64,000 nucleotides of DNA, from contig NC_054701.1 in the NCBI RefSeq assembly GCF_016097555.1, positions 59,083,037 to 59,147,036 of the forward strand, given 5' to 3'. The stretch comes from Gigantopelta aegis. Its lineage: Eukaryota > Mollusca > Gastropoda > Neomphalida > Peltospiridae. The notes under the pieces were generated by a model, which was not told the DNA's origin, made no database searches, and saw only the letters and a list, made by a program, of their open reading frames with translations. A program made the translations under genes and the position numbers. Shown here in pieces: positions 46,426-60,900 of this stretch (its first letter is position 1; each line of letters opens with the position of its first letter).

Positions 46426-46661
46426 TATGGTTAATTTTCTTTGCGTTTTATTTTATTTTATTTATTTATTATTATATCGGAGTGATTATACAAACCAAAA
46501 AAAGATTCCACTTTTAATTGAATATAGGAATTATTTAACAAAACTAGTTATTATGATGTGTGTCAGAAATTGCCATAAAACACAACCTACTCGTCTAATG
46601 TGCATATTAAAAAAAGATGGTTGATTGGACCACTATTTTCATTCGTTTCAGGATGAATATA

Positions 46662-48495
46662 TACTCTTCAAAAAAAGTAGGGGAACCTAAAATATTAATG
46701 TTAATATCAACTATTAGACCGACATACATTTTGACCACAGACATCCTAGTAAAGAACGTTCAGGTCTGTTTATCAACACACCGCAACACATTACATAGTT
46801 TGCACATGCATCACGCAGTTGCCCCCCATACACGTGCGTGGGGTGTCATTCTCGATTTTGACAATTTCCAGGAAGGTCGATTAATCACTGTGGAACATTA
46901 TTTCTGTCAATCTTTTTCATTCTGTTGATCATACAGTTGTTATTTTGTTTTTAGTCATTTTTATTGTTTGAATTTGCGATGCGACGTATGCAACGCGATG
47001 AGCGTCTACGGGCTATTGGCATGCTGTAAGCGGGCAGAAGTCAGCGTGAAATGGCCAACACCTTCAATGTTTCGAAGTCCGTGATTAGCAGACTATGGAA
47101 CAGGTACCAACAAACCCAAAATGTTGACAATCGACCCCGTTCAGGTCGTCCCAGGGCACCGACAGGAGTACAGGATGGATTCATCCGTAACCAGGCTCTA
47201 AGAAATCGAGCTCAAACGGCAAATCAAATTGTTGCAAACTTTCATCAGGCTACTGGTGTCCGAGTTACGGGTCAGACCATTAGAAATCGTCTTCATGCAG
47301 CCCATCTTCATGCTTGACAAATCGTCGCATTGCCCACAGACGTGAATGGTGTAGGGAGCGTCAGAACTGGGGTATTCGTCGCTGGTCACTTTGGACTTCC
47401 TTGACAGGCGTGGTCGGGTCTAGCGATGACGAAATGAACGGCACGCCAACGTCACAATGCGATTTCATGACAGATTTGGCGGTGGATCGGTTATGGTGTG
47501 GGGTGGTATCACTGTGACTGACAGAACCCCCTCCATATTGTGCAAGGAAGGGTCACTGGGCAGTATTACCAACACAACATACTGACACCCTTTGTCATCC
47601 CGTTTGCTAGGCATGTGGGTCGACATTTTGTTTTTCAGGACAACAATGCCCGTGCTCACCGTACACGAATCGTCAATGCTCACCTCCATCAGCACAGCAT
47701 CTATCTAATGCCATGGCCATCAAAAAAATAAAATAAAAAGAGAAAGAAATGTTTTATTTAACGACGCACTCAACACATTTTATTTACGGTTATATGGGGT
47801 CAGACATATGGTTGAGGACCATACTGATATTGAGAGAGGAAACCCGCTGTCGCCACTTCATGGGCTACTCTTTTCCATTAGCAGCAAGGGATCTTTTATA
47901 TGTACCATCCCACAGACAGGATAGTACATACCACGGCTTTTGATATACCAGTCGTGGTGCACTGGCTGGAATGAGAAATAGCGCAATGGGGCCACCGACG
48001 GGGATCGATCTTACACCGACCGTGCGCCGTACCACTGAGCTACGTCCCGCCCCTGCCATGGCCAGCAATGAGCCCAGACCTTTCCCCCATTGAACACGTC
48101 TAGGGAGACGGGAGACGTGTGCGTCAAAGACCGCCGACCACGTTAGCGGAACTTGGTCAGGCGCTGCAAGAGGAGTGGAACAGACTCCCTCAAATGACCA
48201 CTAGGAGACTCATATGCAGTATGCCTCGTCGACTGAATGAATGTCGACACATCGTGGCGGGATCACCCACACTACTGATAAAAAAAACGTCTACATTTAA
48301 ATTTCACTTCTGACCCCAATCGTCCTTCAAGATCTTTAGTGGTCATAAAACCTACTGTAATACTGAACTATCGGTTGTAATGTTTGCCCAATTAATTCAC
48401 TATTATTATATAACCATTTCCCACAACTAATATACCATACAACTTTGGCAATTGTAAATTCTTATTAGAGTTCCCCTACATTTTTTTTAAGAGTA
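46662..48495 (+). pseudogene. Tc1-like element copy C, broken, with a nested SINE
   Basis: The ends TACTCTTCAAAAAAAGTAG and its near inverse are flanked by TA. The transposase would start at 46979 (MRRMQRDERLRAIGML), hits TAA, resumes MANTFNVSKSVISRLWNR, and has ATGVRVTGQTIRNRL and FVFQDNNARAHRTRIV before the SINE, then LAELGQALQEEWNRLP after it. Frameshifts and stops mean it is dead. Without the SINE it is about 1.49 kb. Confidence 0.85.
47720..48053 (-). mobile_element. SINE family 2, full length, in Tc1 copy C
   Basis: The reverse strand begins gggcgggacgtagctcagtg and ends gtcgttaaataaaac. An 11-bp target duplication tgccatggcca is at 47709-47719 and 48054-48064. Confidence 0.85.
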
Positions 48496-49194
48496 TATAT
48501 ATATAAACATTGCACTCAACAAACATTTTCTTTCGTTTAAAGCTCTTCTTCCGCACGACCGCTGTTAAAACTTGGGAGGTACAGAACTTTCCAAAATGAA
48601 TAATTGAGTTGCATCCGAAACGTTTGGGAATAAAGTTACACTAGGAATAAAGAGGGTTTGTTTTTTTATCCTCGGGGGGGGGGGGGGGGGGGGGGGGAAT
48701 GGGATATCGGCTGTGTAAAAAGAATGTGGCACCCAGACTTTTAAAATCATTTATAGCCTTCTCAAGTCCTAATTTCTGCGACAATGATTTCTAGGAAAGG
48801 AACCAGATAACTTAGAAAAATCCTCCGTCTTTAAAATGCACATTTTGAATATGTCATGAATACAATCTTCTCACGTTATGTTTTGTGCACATTTTATACA
48901 AACATCACTCTTTAAAATTACCTATACGAGAACACATTATATGTACTAATATGGTGGCAAACCATTTTTTTTAAACCCACTGCCCACTTTCCTTTTTAAT
49001 TTACTCCTTTGAATTCCATCTCATTTCTTCCTGATTTGGCAACTCCCCATCTTTCAACTTCTTTCGCTGTCCACCTCCACATCCCAGTCCTTGTCTCTCC
49101 ACCCACGACAGGTGCTTGTCTCGTGTGGCTATCTGTGCCACAGACCGAAACAATTTTGGAATGCTAAACAAATCTTGCAGACCAACACCCATCT

Positions 49195-49270
49195 CTCCAC
49201 ATCTTCATAAATCAAGGCTAATATTCGTTCCTCGTATTCAGATATTAGCCTTGATTTATGAAGATGATCT
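49195..49270. repeat. Hairpin, ~25-bp arms
   Basis: tcttcataaatcaaggctaa and its inverse face each other across a short loop, flanked by direct repeats of atctctcca. Confidence 0.8.
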
Positions 49271-49496
49271 CTCCATTGACACCACCTGGACGAAGAAATG
49301 ACCATGCTAAATACACACATTCCCAGTTTTGTATTTGCCGTTTTGAGGGGACGAATGCCCATTGGTAACTACAGCACCAAACAATCTAAACACTGGCCTG
49401 AAAAAGGAATGTTAACAGTCAAAAGCAATTAATGTCTATAACAAAACTGGTCGACATTATGAGAAACTTGTTCCCGGCACTTGACTATTATTTTAA

Positions 49497-50139
49497 TGGG
49501 AATGTCCCAAGTTTGCAGCAAGTCTTCTTAAATATTAAAATTACGATACATATTAAATGCATTTTCTTGTTTAGAATACCAATATCTGTTTATCCAATGT
49601 GTTTCTGGCTGTGTCATACTGTATGCAAGCAGTCATTTTTTAGTTTACTTCATAATACATGTGTATATATTTTTTTCGTACGTATAAAGTTATTGGAAGG
49701 AAACATCTGATCTGGGCTTCTAGAAACATTAGGATAGCAACAGACACCTTGTTAATATAGAGACCGATATTCCAAACAACAAAATATATTTAGTATGTAA
49801 TGTTAGTCATCAAGTCTCCATGTTGTGCACCCGTTACATTGACGGTTGGGGCGTGGCGTAGCTCAGTGGTAAAGCACTCGCTTGATCATTGGGCTATTTC
49901 TCGTTCCAGTCGGTGCTAACAAAAGCTGTGCTATGTACTATCCTGTCTGTGGGATGGTGTTTATAAAAGATCCCATGCTGCTAATCGAAGTGGCAACAGC
50001 AGGTTTCCTCTCTCAATATCTGTGTGGTCCCGTAAACATGTCTGACGCCATATAACCGTAAATAAAATGTGTTGAGTGCGTCGTTAATAAAAACATTACC
50101 TTCCTTCCTTCTGTTACAATGGCAGCAAACTCAGTCTCT
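49497..50139. mobile_element. TTAA-flanked MITE, family C, with nested SINE
   Basis: The ends TGGGAATGTCCCAAGTTTGC and GCAAACTCAGTCTCT are flanked by TTAA. The internal attaggatagcaacagacac and gatattccaaacaa blocks match 26230-26290 and 58720-58780. A family 2 SINE lies inside. Confidence 0.65.
49856..50105 (+). mobile_element. SINE family 2, internally deleted
   Basis: The head ggcgtggcgtagctcagtgg is present and the B-box region is missing. The tail gtgcgtcgttaataaaaac is followed by CTTC repeats. It is nested in the TTAA-flanked element. Confidence 0.7.
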
Positions 50140-51198
50140 TTAAGATCTCCTTTATATGCAATTTTCCCCACACAGGATAGCACGTGACAACATCTGGTAG
50201 TTATAAATACGTCTGTCCAAAAGGGGACATGGATCCTATGAGTAATTGCACCTCAGCAGGGCTCAATATAGGAAGACAAATATGGCCTGCTGTTGTGCTA
50301 TGTCTAAAAAATGGCCTGCTTTTCGCAGGTCGCTATTTTGTGCCCTGCTTAGATTAGGACTCTACCACTGCTACGTTCCGCTCCAGCATTATTGCTGTTT
50401 GTAGCAGTATAAAATTATGTTGATGGAACACCATGGCTGGCATGCAAGTGAACAAGATCAGCTACTACCTTCACAAAAATTAAAACAAATAAACAAAATA
50501 ACAATTTAAAAAAAAAAAAATGCAAGCAACTTTAATATTTTATAACTATATCTAATACATGTATAATGAAAAACAAATACAAGTTTTGTCTGTACCACAG
50601 TATATAAATGAAGACAAAAAATGTGTTGGAGTAAGAGTAATGAAAAAAGTGGATTAAAAAGTTGGACCTTAGAATACAGGTCTGTACCAAGAAGTTTAGT
50701 AAATGAGTTTGTTATCACTTCAGTAAGTAACCTTTCATTAAAAAAGGTACATTGCGACTAATGGCCATCCTCCACTACTAATCAGGCGACAGATTCCCAA
50801 TCACACCGTCGTGACCATGCATCGTGTGATGAAAAGCTGGATTCCAATTTGGAATTCCGAAATCATTTCATGTCAAAGGGCCTTACGATGACCCCAAATA
50901 TTCTGTCTCCCAAGCAATGTTATCTCACATCGCATGGTTGATTCAGTTTGGGGAAATGAGTCAGTGGACGACAGCTATAAATTACTAATACTTTTTGCTA
51001 AAAAAATTCTGTTAAAAAACCTGGATATTGTAAACAAGCTCTAAATGACTTTAGACCTGTTTATAAGCCATACACAGTGATGACGTTATGCTTGGAAAAT
51101 ATAACAGTAGGAATGATATAACCCATTAATTAAAAAAAAGTTATTAAATTATATTTCAAAATGTATACACAAGCATCACATTACACAAACCCTATGGT
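50140..51198. other. Intergenic between Tc1 copy C and C1QBP
   Basis: AT-rich, with an A run at 50509-50520. No gene recognised. Confidence 0.5.
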
Positions 51199-51312
51199 TC
51201 AGGGCCCCTTTTTACGAAGCGATCCTAGCGCTAAGATCACCTTAAGTACATGGCTATATAATGCACTTAAGGTGATCTTAGCGCTAAAATCGCTTTGTAA
51301 AACAGGGCCCTG
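51199..51312. mobile_element. Palindromic MITE
   Basis: The arms cagggcccc...gcgctaagatcaccttaag and cttaaggtgatcttagcgc...gggccctg form a hairpin of about 114 bases with a short AT loop. Confidence 0.8.
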
Positions 51313-51759
51313 GTGTAACACTGTTGGCAAGTTAAATTTTATTTTATCACCTGTCATACTAGGCATTTTAAAAACTGAAGAAAAATGAAAATGGATGCAT
51401 TTAATGTTGCATAAATCGAGATACACATGTGGAAAAAAATTCAATTTTTTTTTTTTACAAATGGTATATGAAAAGCAATGATAACTGCAATATACTTTTT
51501 CTGAATAGCAGAAATATAAAAATTCCAGTTTCTGATTCATACATCCTCACCATGGAAGCACTTGCTTCCCACCAAGATTCGTTTTACAGGTCTACTGTGA
51601 TACAACATGCAAATGTAACGCGTATGGTACAGGCGCCCTAGCAACAAGCACATATACAAATTTAACACGTATGGTACAGGCAACCTAGCAACAGGCACAT
51701 GTACAAGTTACACAGGTATCCACTGAAACACAAACTGTCCTGTCTACTGAGACCTCCGA

Positions 51760-51909
51760 TCAGTCTTTCTTCACAAATGTATTGAGGTTTTTCAGAAACT
51801 CCAGGTATTTGTCATGTTCCTGTGCTGTGCTGAATTCTATCAGATCATTGATGAATTCGTCGTTGATTCCTCTCTCGTCAAGAAGATCCATCAACAGATC
51901 ATACAAGTT
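51760..51909 (-). CDS. C1QBP: C1QBP exon 6 (C-terminus)
   Basis: NLYDLLMDLLDERGINDEF through LNTFVKKD and TGA: the paired C-terminal helices. The acceptor is aattgtag, phase 0. Confidence 0.95.
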   Translation of the reverse strand, partial: NLYDLLMDLLDERGINDEFINDLIEFSTAQEHDKYLEFLKNLNTFVKKD

Positions 51910-54900
51910 CTACAATTAAAAAGAGAAAAACTCTATACACACTTCAACATTTTGGGTATAGAATGGCCATTTATAAAAATATTTCGATTTTTTTTGTAAC
52001 TCATCCGCAGGCAGTTATGTGTCTTATCTATCAAAAACTTATCTGGCTTAGTGCTTATAAAACTTTTAGAAAGAAAGAATTTTTTTTTTTATTTAACGAC
52101 GCACTCAACACATTTTATTTACGGTTATATGGCGTCAGACATATGGTTAAGGACCACACAGATTTTGAGAGGAAACCCGCTTTCGCCACTACATGGGCTA
52201 CTCTTCCGATTAGCAACAAGGGATCTTTTAGTTGCGCTTCCCAGGCAGGATAGCACAAACCATGGCCTTTGTTGAACCAGTTATGGATCACTGGTCGGTG
52301 CAAGTGGTTTACACCTACCCATTGAGCCTTGCAGAGCACTCACTCAGGGTTTGGAGTCGATATCAGGATTAAAAATCCCATGCCTCGACTGGGATCCGAA
52401 CCCAGTACCTACCAGCCTGTAGATCAATGGCCTACCACGACGCCACCGAGGCCGGTTTATAAAACTTTTAGAGTCTAGACTCGAGAATCTAATAGAGTTT
52501 GAGACACTAATGTCATGACAACGCCATACGAATTGTATGCATGCGATGTCATTAAACATTGAGTCTGGGACACTAATGTCATGACAACGCCATACGAACT
52601 GTATGCATGCGATGTCATTAAACATTGAGTCTGGGACACTAATGTCATGACAACGCCATACGAACTGTATGCATGCGATGTCATTAAACATTGAGTCTGG
52701 GACACTAATGTCATGACAACGCCATACGAACTGTATGCATGCGATGTCATTAAACATTGAGTCTGGGACACTAATGTCATGACAACGCCATACGAACTGT
52801 ATGCATGCGATGTCATTAAACATCGAGTCTGAGACACTAATGTCATGACAACGCCATACGAACTGTATGCATGCGATGTCATTAAACATCGAGTCTGAGA
52901 CACTAATGTCATGACAACGCCATACGAACTGTATGCATGCGATGTCATTAAACATCGAGTCTGAGACACTAATGTCATGACAACGCCATACGAACTGTAT
53001 GCATGCGATGTCATTAAACATCGAGTCTGAGACACTAATGTCATGACAACGCCATACGAACTGTATGCATGCGATGTCATTAAACATCGAGTCTGAGACA
53101 CTAATGTCATGACAACGCCATACGAACTGTATGCATGCGATGTCATTAAACATCGAGTCTGAGACACTAATGTCATGACAACGCCATACGAACTGTATGC
53201 ATGCGATGTCATTAAACATCGAGTCTGAGACACTAATGTCATGACAACGCCATACGAACTGTATGCATGCGATGTCATTAAACATCGAGTCTGAGACACT
53301 AATGTCATGACAACGCCATACGAACTGTATGCATGCGATGTCATTAAACATCGAGTCTGAGACACTAACGTCATGACAACGCCATACGAACTGTATGCAT
53401 GCGATGTCATTAAACATCGAGTCTGAGACACTAACGTCATGACAACGCCATACGAACTGTATGCATGCGATGTCATTAAACATCGAGTCTGAGACACTAA
53501 CGTCATGACAACGCCATACGAACTGTATGCATGCGATGTCATTAAACATCGAGTCTGAGACACTAACGTCATGACAACGCCATACGAACTGTATGCATGC
53601 GATGTCAATAAACATCGAGTCTGAGACACTAACGTCATGACAACGCCATACGAACTGTATGCATGCGATGTCATTAAACATCGAGTCTGAGACACTAACG
53701 TCATGACAACGCCATACGAACTGTATGCATGCGATGTCATTAAACATCGAGTCTGAGACACTAACGTCATGACAACGCCATACGAATTGTATGCATGCGA
53801 TGTCATTAAACATTGAGTGTCATTAAACATTGAGTCTGAGACACTAACGTCATGACAACGCCATACGAATTGTATGCATGCGATGTCATTAAACATCGAG
53901 TCTGAGACACTAACGTCATGATAACGCCATACGAATTGTATGCATGCGATGTCATTAAACATCGAGTCTGAGACACTAACGTCATGACAACGCCATACGA
54001 ACTGTATGCATGCGATGTCATTAAACATCGAGTCTGGGACACTAATGTCATGACAACGCCATACGAACTGTATGCATGCGATGTCATTAAACATCGAGTC
54101 TGAGACACTAATGTCATGACAACGCCATACGAACTGTATGCATGCGATGTCATTAAACATCGAGTCTGAGACACTAATGTCATGACAACGCCATACGAAC
54201 TGTATGCATGCGATGTCATTAAACATCGAGTCTGAGACACTAATGTCATGACAACGCCATACGAACTGTATGCATGCGATGTCATTAAACATCGAGTCTG
54301 AGACACTAATGTCATGACAACGCCATACGAACTGTATGCATGCGATGTCATTAAACATCGAGTCTGAGACACTAATGTCATGACAACGCCATACGAACTG
54401 TATGCATGCGATGTCATTAAACATCGAGTCTGAGACACTAATGTCATGACAACGCCATACGAACTGTATGCATGCGATGTCATTAAACATCGAGTCTGAG
54501 ACACTAATGTCATGACAACGCCATACGAACTGTATGCATGCGATGTCATTAACATCGAGTCTGAGACACTAACGTCATGACAACGCCATACGAACTGTAT
54601 GCATGCGATGTCATTAAACATCGAGTCTGAGACACTAACGTCATGACAACGCCATACGAACTGTATGCATGCGATGTCATTAAACATCGAGTCTGAGACA
54701 CTAACGTCATGACAACGCCATACGAACTGTATGCATGCGATGTCAATAAACATCGAGTCTGAGACACTAACGTCATGACAACGCCATACGAACTGTATGC
54801 ATGCGATGTCAATAAACATCGAGTCTGAGACACTAACGTCATGACAACGCCATACGAACTGTATGCATGCGATGTCATTAAACATCGAGTCTGAGACACT

Positions 54901-57900
54901 AACGTCATGACAACGCCATACGAACTGTATGCATGCGATGTCATTAAACATCGAGTCTGAGACACTAACGTCATGACAACGCCATACGAATTGTATGCAT
55001 GCGATGTCATTAAACATTGAGTGTCATTAAACATTGAGTCTGAGACACTAACGTCATGACAACGCCATACGAATTGTATGCATGCGATGTCATTAAACAT
55101 CGAGTCTGAGACACTAACGTCATGATAACGCCATACGAATTGTATGCATGCGATGTCAATAAACATCGAGTCTGAGACACTAACGTCATGACAACGCCAT
55201 ACGAATTGTATGCATGCGATGTCAATAAACATCGAGTCTGAGACACTAACGTCATGACAACGCCATACGAATTGTATGCATGCGATGTCATTAAACATCG
55301 AGTCTGAGACACTAACGTCATGACAACGCCAAACGAATTGTATGCATGCGATGTCAATAAACATCGAGTCTGAGACACTAACGTCATGACAACACCATAC
55401 GAATTGTATGCATGCGATGTCATTAAACATTGAGTGTCATTAAACATTGAGTCTGAGACACTAACGTCATGACAACGCCATACGAATTGTATGCATGCGA
55501 TGTCATTAAACATCGAGTCTGAGACACTAACGTCATGATAACGCCATACGAATTGTATGCATGCGGTCATTAAACATCGAGTCTGAGACACTAACGTCAT
55601 GACAACACCATACGAATTGTATGCATGCGATGTCATTAAACATTGAGTGTCATTAAACATTGAGTCTGAGACACTAACGTCATGACAACGCCATACGAAT
55701 TGTATGCATGCGATGTCATTAAACATCGAGTCTGAGACACTAACGTCATGATAACGCCATACGAATTGTATGCATGCGATGTCATTAAACATCGAGTCTG
55801 AGACACTAACGTCATGACAACACCATACGAATTGTATGCATGCGATGTCAATAAACATCGAGTCTGAGACACTAACGTCATGACAACACCATACGAATTG
55901 TATGCATGCGATGTCATTAAACATTGAGTGTCATTAAACATTGAGTCTGAGACACTAACGTCATGACAACGCCATACGAATTGTATGCATGCGATGTCAT
56001 TAAACATTGAGTCTGAGACACTAATGTCATGATAACGCCATACGAATTGATGCATGCGATGTCATTAAACATTGAGTCTGAGACACTAATGTCATGACAA
56101 CGCCATACGAATTGTATGCATGCGATGTCATTAAACATCGAGTCTGGCCTCTAAACGTTTTATAAGCATGGGCCCTGATGTTGATAAACTTCTAAAAAAA
56201 TTTTATGAAACATAAAAAGAAAAAAACAATTAAATTAAAATTTTGTCTTAATTCCTTTTGGTCTACATTTCCCCACCACCCTCAGAAAAGTAATAGCTAT
56301 ATTTATTACCCATATCGTTAAAAATATCATGGTACATATCAAAGTGATACGTCTTCATATAACACTTCAACGTCATCAACTGGCGCACTACAACCTCATA
56401 GGAACGTCAACTAAACGATTTGAGTGATATAAATTAAGATTATGGGTAATAAATAGGATATTAAACTCGTTACCATTTCGTATCATGTTTATGTCCCTCG
56501 TGAAATAATAATAGTTTCTGGCATGAGTCCTTTTGTAGATCGTTTTTCTGACACGAGTCTCAAGAAAATCAATCTTTGGAGCGAGCTTTAGCGAGCTCCA
56601 TGGATTGATTTTCTTGAGACGAGTGTCAGAAAAACCATATACAAAAGGACGAGTGCCAGAAATATTTTCTAGCACAACCTGTCTTATAAATTTTATTATT
56701 AATTTAGTCTAACTATACTGTAAGTCTCTTCATTTTATTTTTGTAACGTGACGTCACCTCTAAGCTGACACCCATGTTACATCACGAGTGTGAAAGCATA
56801 CAGTGGTGTCGAGAAGACCTACTCATATTATGTGACGTCATATACAACTTTGTTTAAAAAATTACATAATCAACCGGTAGCAACTGCTGTGTACATCCTA
56901 ATATTAACCAATGAAAAGGGCGGATTAGCGTCTACACACATGTGGTAGACAGTTTTTCTACCACCCCTTTCTACGATGCCACTGTGCTAGAATTTTCATT
57001 GTCACTCTCTAAAGTTTGTAACAGTTGAAAATTATTTCACTTGGGACATAAACATGATACAAATGGAAGCTTGTTTAATATCCTATAAATCTTGCCTTTT
57101 CTCTACATAAAGGCAAGACAAAAATTGGGAAATTAGGTGATTAAGATTTATTAATCCACCTAACACTACATGTATATACTGCAAGAACCTATTCAATTTC
57201 TGTAAACAAAAAAACTAAAACTCAAATATTTTAGGTGCACAAACTAATATTTTAAACTTTTGTTAAAAATCTCTGTTTACAATAACTGTACAAGATCAGA
57301 AGGATACATGAGGGATGTGGTCTAACAATCTGTGAATGACAACTGATTAAGGTATTAAAACATACTCCATCCATGGTTTCTGATGACATTGTATAGATAG
57401 ATTCTTTCCATTCTCCCTTGTGAAGTGTAACATCTTGAATCTCAAACAGGTCAACTGAAATAGGAATTAATGTGTTAAATACTGGCTTTCTAACAATTAT
57501 AAAATAAACATCCACCGATTTGCAACCCCTGCAATTGCCAGCGGCAATTGGCAATGCTGTGGAGATTTTCTCTTTTTTTTTTGGCCGTGGATTATATTGG
57601 ATTTTATTTTTCAAGATGTATTTTTTCTTACTGTTAAAAATAAAATATATTTTGTGCATTAAAAATAGCTTATAAGTAAATATTAAAACTAACTGCACAG
57701 TTATTACAGAATCTCAGGATCATTGGGCATGGTCGAAAATACATGTAAATTACCAGCATTAAGTGAGTATCAACTGGGTCATTGAATTGTTGACTGTTTA
57801 TAGCATGTGCATTGCAGGGACCACAGCTAAATACATCGTTGAACCATGGCTATGGTGCATTACGGGCGTTTTATTTTCAGTAACATGCTTAACATACACT

Positions 57901-60900
57901 CCTACAATTCACTTTAAGTGTTATCATCAGCCTGATGTTGAGATATTTGTAGATATACATATATATATAGAGAGATAGTTCCGATATTTTAATCAAAATT
58001 TTCCATCATTTATATTGGCAAAATATGCTACCCTTTTCTGGTGCAGAGTGACCAAATCCAAAAAAAAAAAAAAAACCCACAAAACAAACTTACCAATTTA
58101 CTTGGGCCTGAAAGGCGGGCATTTGGTCTTGGTGACAGATTTTCTAACAGAAATTATGCCATTATTAAAGAAAATTAATCTAATTCTGTATCACATTAAA
58201 TATATTCTGTCACTTTGATGTAATATAATTAAAATATAAAGACTGAACTGTCACGTCACTGCGGACTGACTACGCTGTATATGATAAAATTGTCATCCCC
58301 TTGCAACCCAATTAATTGTTCTTGATCGTGCACGTGTCATTTGCATGTTAACATCACTTTTAGTCAATGAATACTGCCACTGATATAAATAAATCTTACA
58401 GCATATTGGCAAACAAAAATAACAGATTTAGTAAAAATCCAGTGTTGCAACCATGTTAACGGTTAAATTGCCGTGGAAAAAGCTGTGGACACTATTTTTT
58501 CACAGCAAATAATTTGCCGTGATCATTTTCTTAATTGCAGGGGTTGTATTTGTGACTTTTCATCATGTAAAGACAGTTAACTATCTATAGTGATACACTA
58601 TATATTCAACATGTTTTCAGTCGTCCTAATGTTTATAGTAGCGCAAAACATCCGATAATTTCACATACATGTATAAAAAATTTAAAGACAAATTGTTTTT
58701 AAAGTTTGAGCAAATAAACATTAGGATGACCAGAAATTCCCTGAATATACAGACACTGGTATTTTAGACAAGAAAATATACTTAATATGAAATGTGATCA
58801 TTAAAACGGCAGTGTTAGTCATTAACATTTTACAATGGCAGCAAAGACGAGAACAGTCTTTTTGAAACAATCAGATTATCCCTCTGAGCAGAACGTTACC
58901 TATGGCATCTTCAGGCTGTCCTGACGTTTCTGGCTCCACTTCGTCGGTATTTGCAAACATGCACTGAAAAGCGAGAATCTCTCCTGATCCCTTGTCAATC
59001 TCCACACGAAATGGCGGCTTCGATACCATCTGAAACAGTTACATAATAAACATAGAAACTCTGTGGGCATCTGTCCGATTAAGCTGATGTTATAACACGG
59101 GCATTAGATGAAGATGAAGTGAGGCTCAAAGGCTGGATAGGTTTCCTGCTTGTAATCATTAACTGACAGTAGATATACGGACATTTGCCCCCCAGTAGAA
59201 ATGTTGGCTAGGACATTTGCCCCCCAGTATAAAAATAACCCTAACCCACAACTTAAATTACTAACCCTAACCCTAACCCATGTGCTTTCTAATGTGCTTT
59301 TTCAACATGTGCTCAAAATGAAAATAAAGTTGTTCACAATATTTAGTGTTTTTGTTTCATTTTATCAATATAGTAGATATCAACTGGGGGGAAAATGTCC
59401 TAGCCAACATTTCTACTGGGAGGCAAATGTCCTAGCCAACATTTCTACTGGGGGGCAAATGTCCTAGCCATCAGTTCAACTGGGGGGCAAATGTCCACCT
59501 ATTCATTTTTAGATTGGGGGGGCAAATGTCCTGGATTCTGACAGTATGCTGATATAGAAAATGTTGTATAATGGATGCATTATGATATTAGGCATTTTAT
59601 TACTTAAAGTGGTTCAAAGTATCTCGGTACTTATCAGTTGTTATTACATATGATACCTATTCAATCTTACTAGACTAGTGATAAAGACATTTTCAAACTG
59701 TGTAATAAATTTATCTTGTATCACATGTGTGCAATCTAGACTGGAACTTGTAAATGGGGAATTCCCTTTTATTTGTATTGGAGTTAGCACCTTTTTATTA
59801 CCGACGTTATGTCTGATTTACAAATTACGTCATATAGTATTTGAAACATTATACAAGATTGCCACAGAGTATGATTCTTAACGTTAAGCAAATACATGAA
59901 AGGTGATACGACGTAATTTTGGGAAGTGACATCATAACATGACGTACTTCCCCCGTTTTAGCTCAGATTGTGTGTGTGAAATATGACGTCATTTCAGCAC
60001 TTCTTTCCAGTTATGGTTGAAACATTTTAGATGGTCCATGTTATTCATAAAAAAATTACAATAATAATTATAGATAATAAAGAAATTATTATTCTCGCAT
60101 GGGAGTCATACTGATTTTATAGAACTCATGTCAGGATTCATGTATTATTCTTGCTCAGGCAATACAAGAACCCTGACACTTGTTTCATAAAATCAGTATG
60201 GCATACAAGCTCATATAATAATCTCTCTATATATAGGGTTCATACATTTTGTTGCCAACTTAATTCCATGACTTTTTAAAGGCATTTTCCATAATCTTTT
60301 AAAGAATTTTCGATGTTTGTTTTTTAATGTCATCAACATAAGATAATATTACAATGTGTTCACTGGGTGTCTAATGAAAAACTTAATAATTTAGTAGCTT
60401 GTTTAATTATAGACTAAAATTACTTAAATAATAAATTCATTGATGTGTGTCAGTAACAAAGGTCCATCTAGCACAAAATGTCATGGAAGATAACTTTGTA
60501 CTAGGAAGGGGGAAAAGGTGATTGCAACGTGTATGAAATCAGACAGTGTTTAATAACAATCGAGTGTCAACAGGTTTACAACGTAAATTTTGTGACAGTT
60601 GGAAATATATTTAACAAGCACATGGGTCACAGAGGTAAAGTCAGATGACAAGATCCATTAGTCTGTAAGATGAGGAGTGCTATGTGTGGTTCATGTCTAA
60701 AAGCTGACACAGGGAATGAAGAAATGAGACGAGACTTCCAGGTGAGAGACGAAGTGTGAAATGAGACGATACTTCCAGGTGAGAGACGAAGTGTGAAATG
60801 AGACAAGACTTCCAAGTGAGAGACGAAGTGTGAAATGAGACAAAGACTTCCAGGTGAGACAAAGTGTGAAATGAGACGATACTTCCAGGTGAGAGACGAA

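Noticed and set aside
52344-56138. ORFs of 293-671 codons on the minus strand
   Set aside because: They are produced by the 66-bp satellite, whose period is a multiple of three; the same 22 residues simply repeat in two frames.
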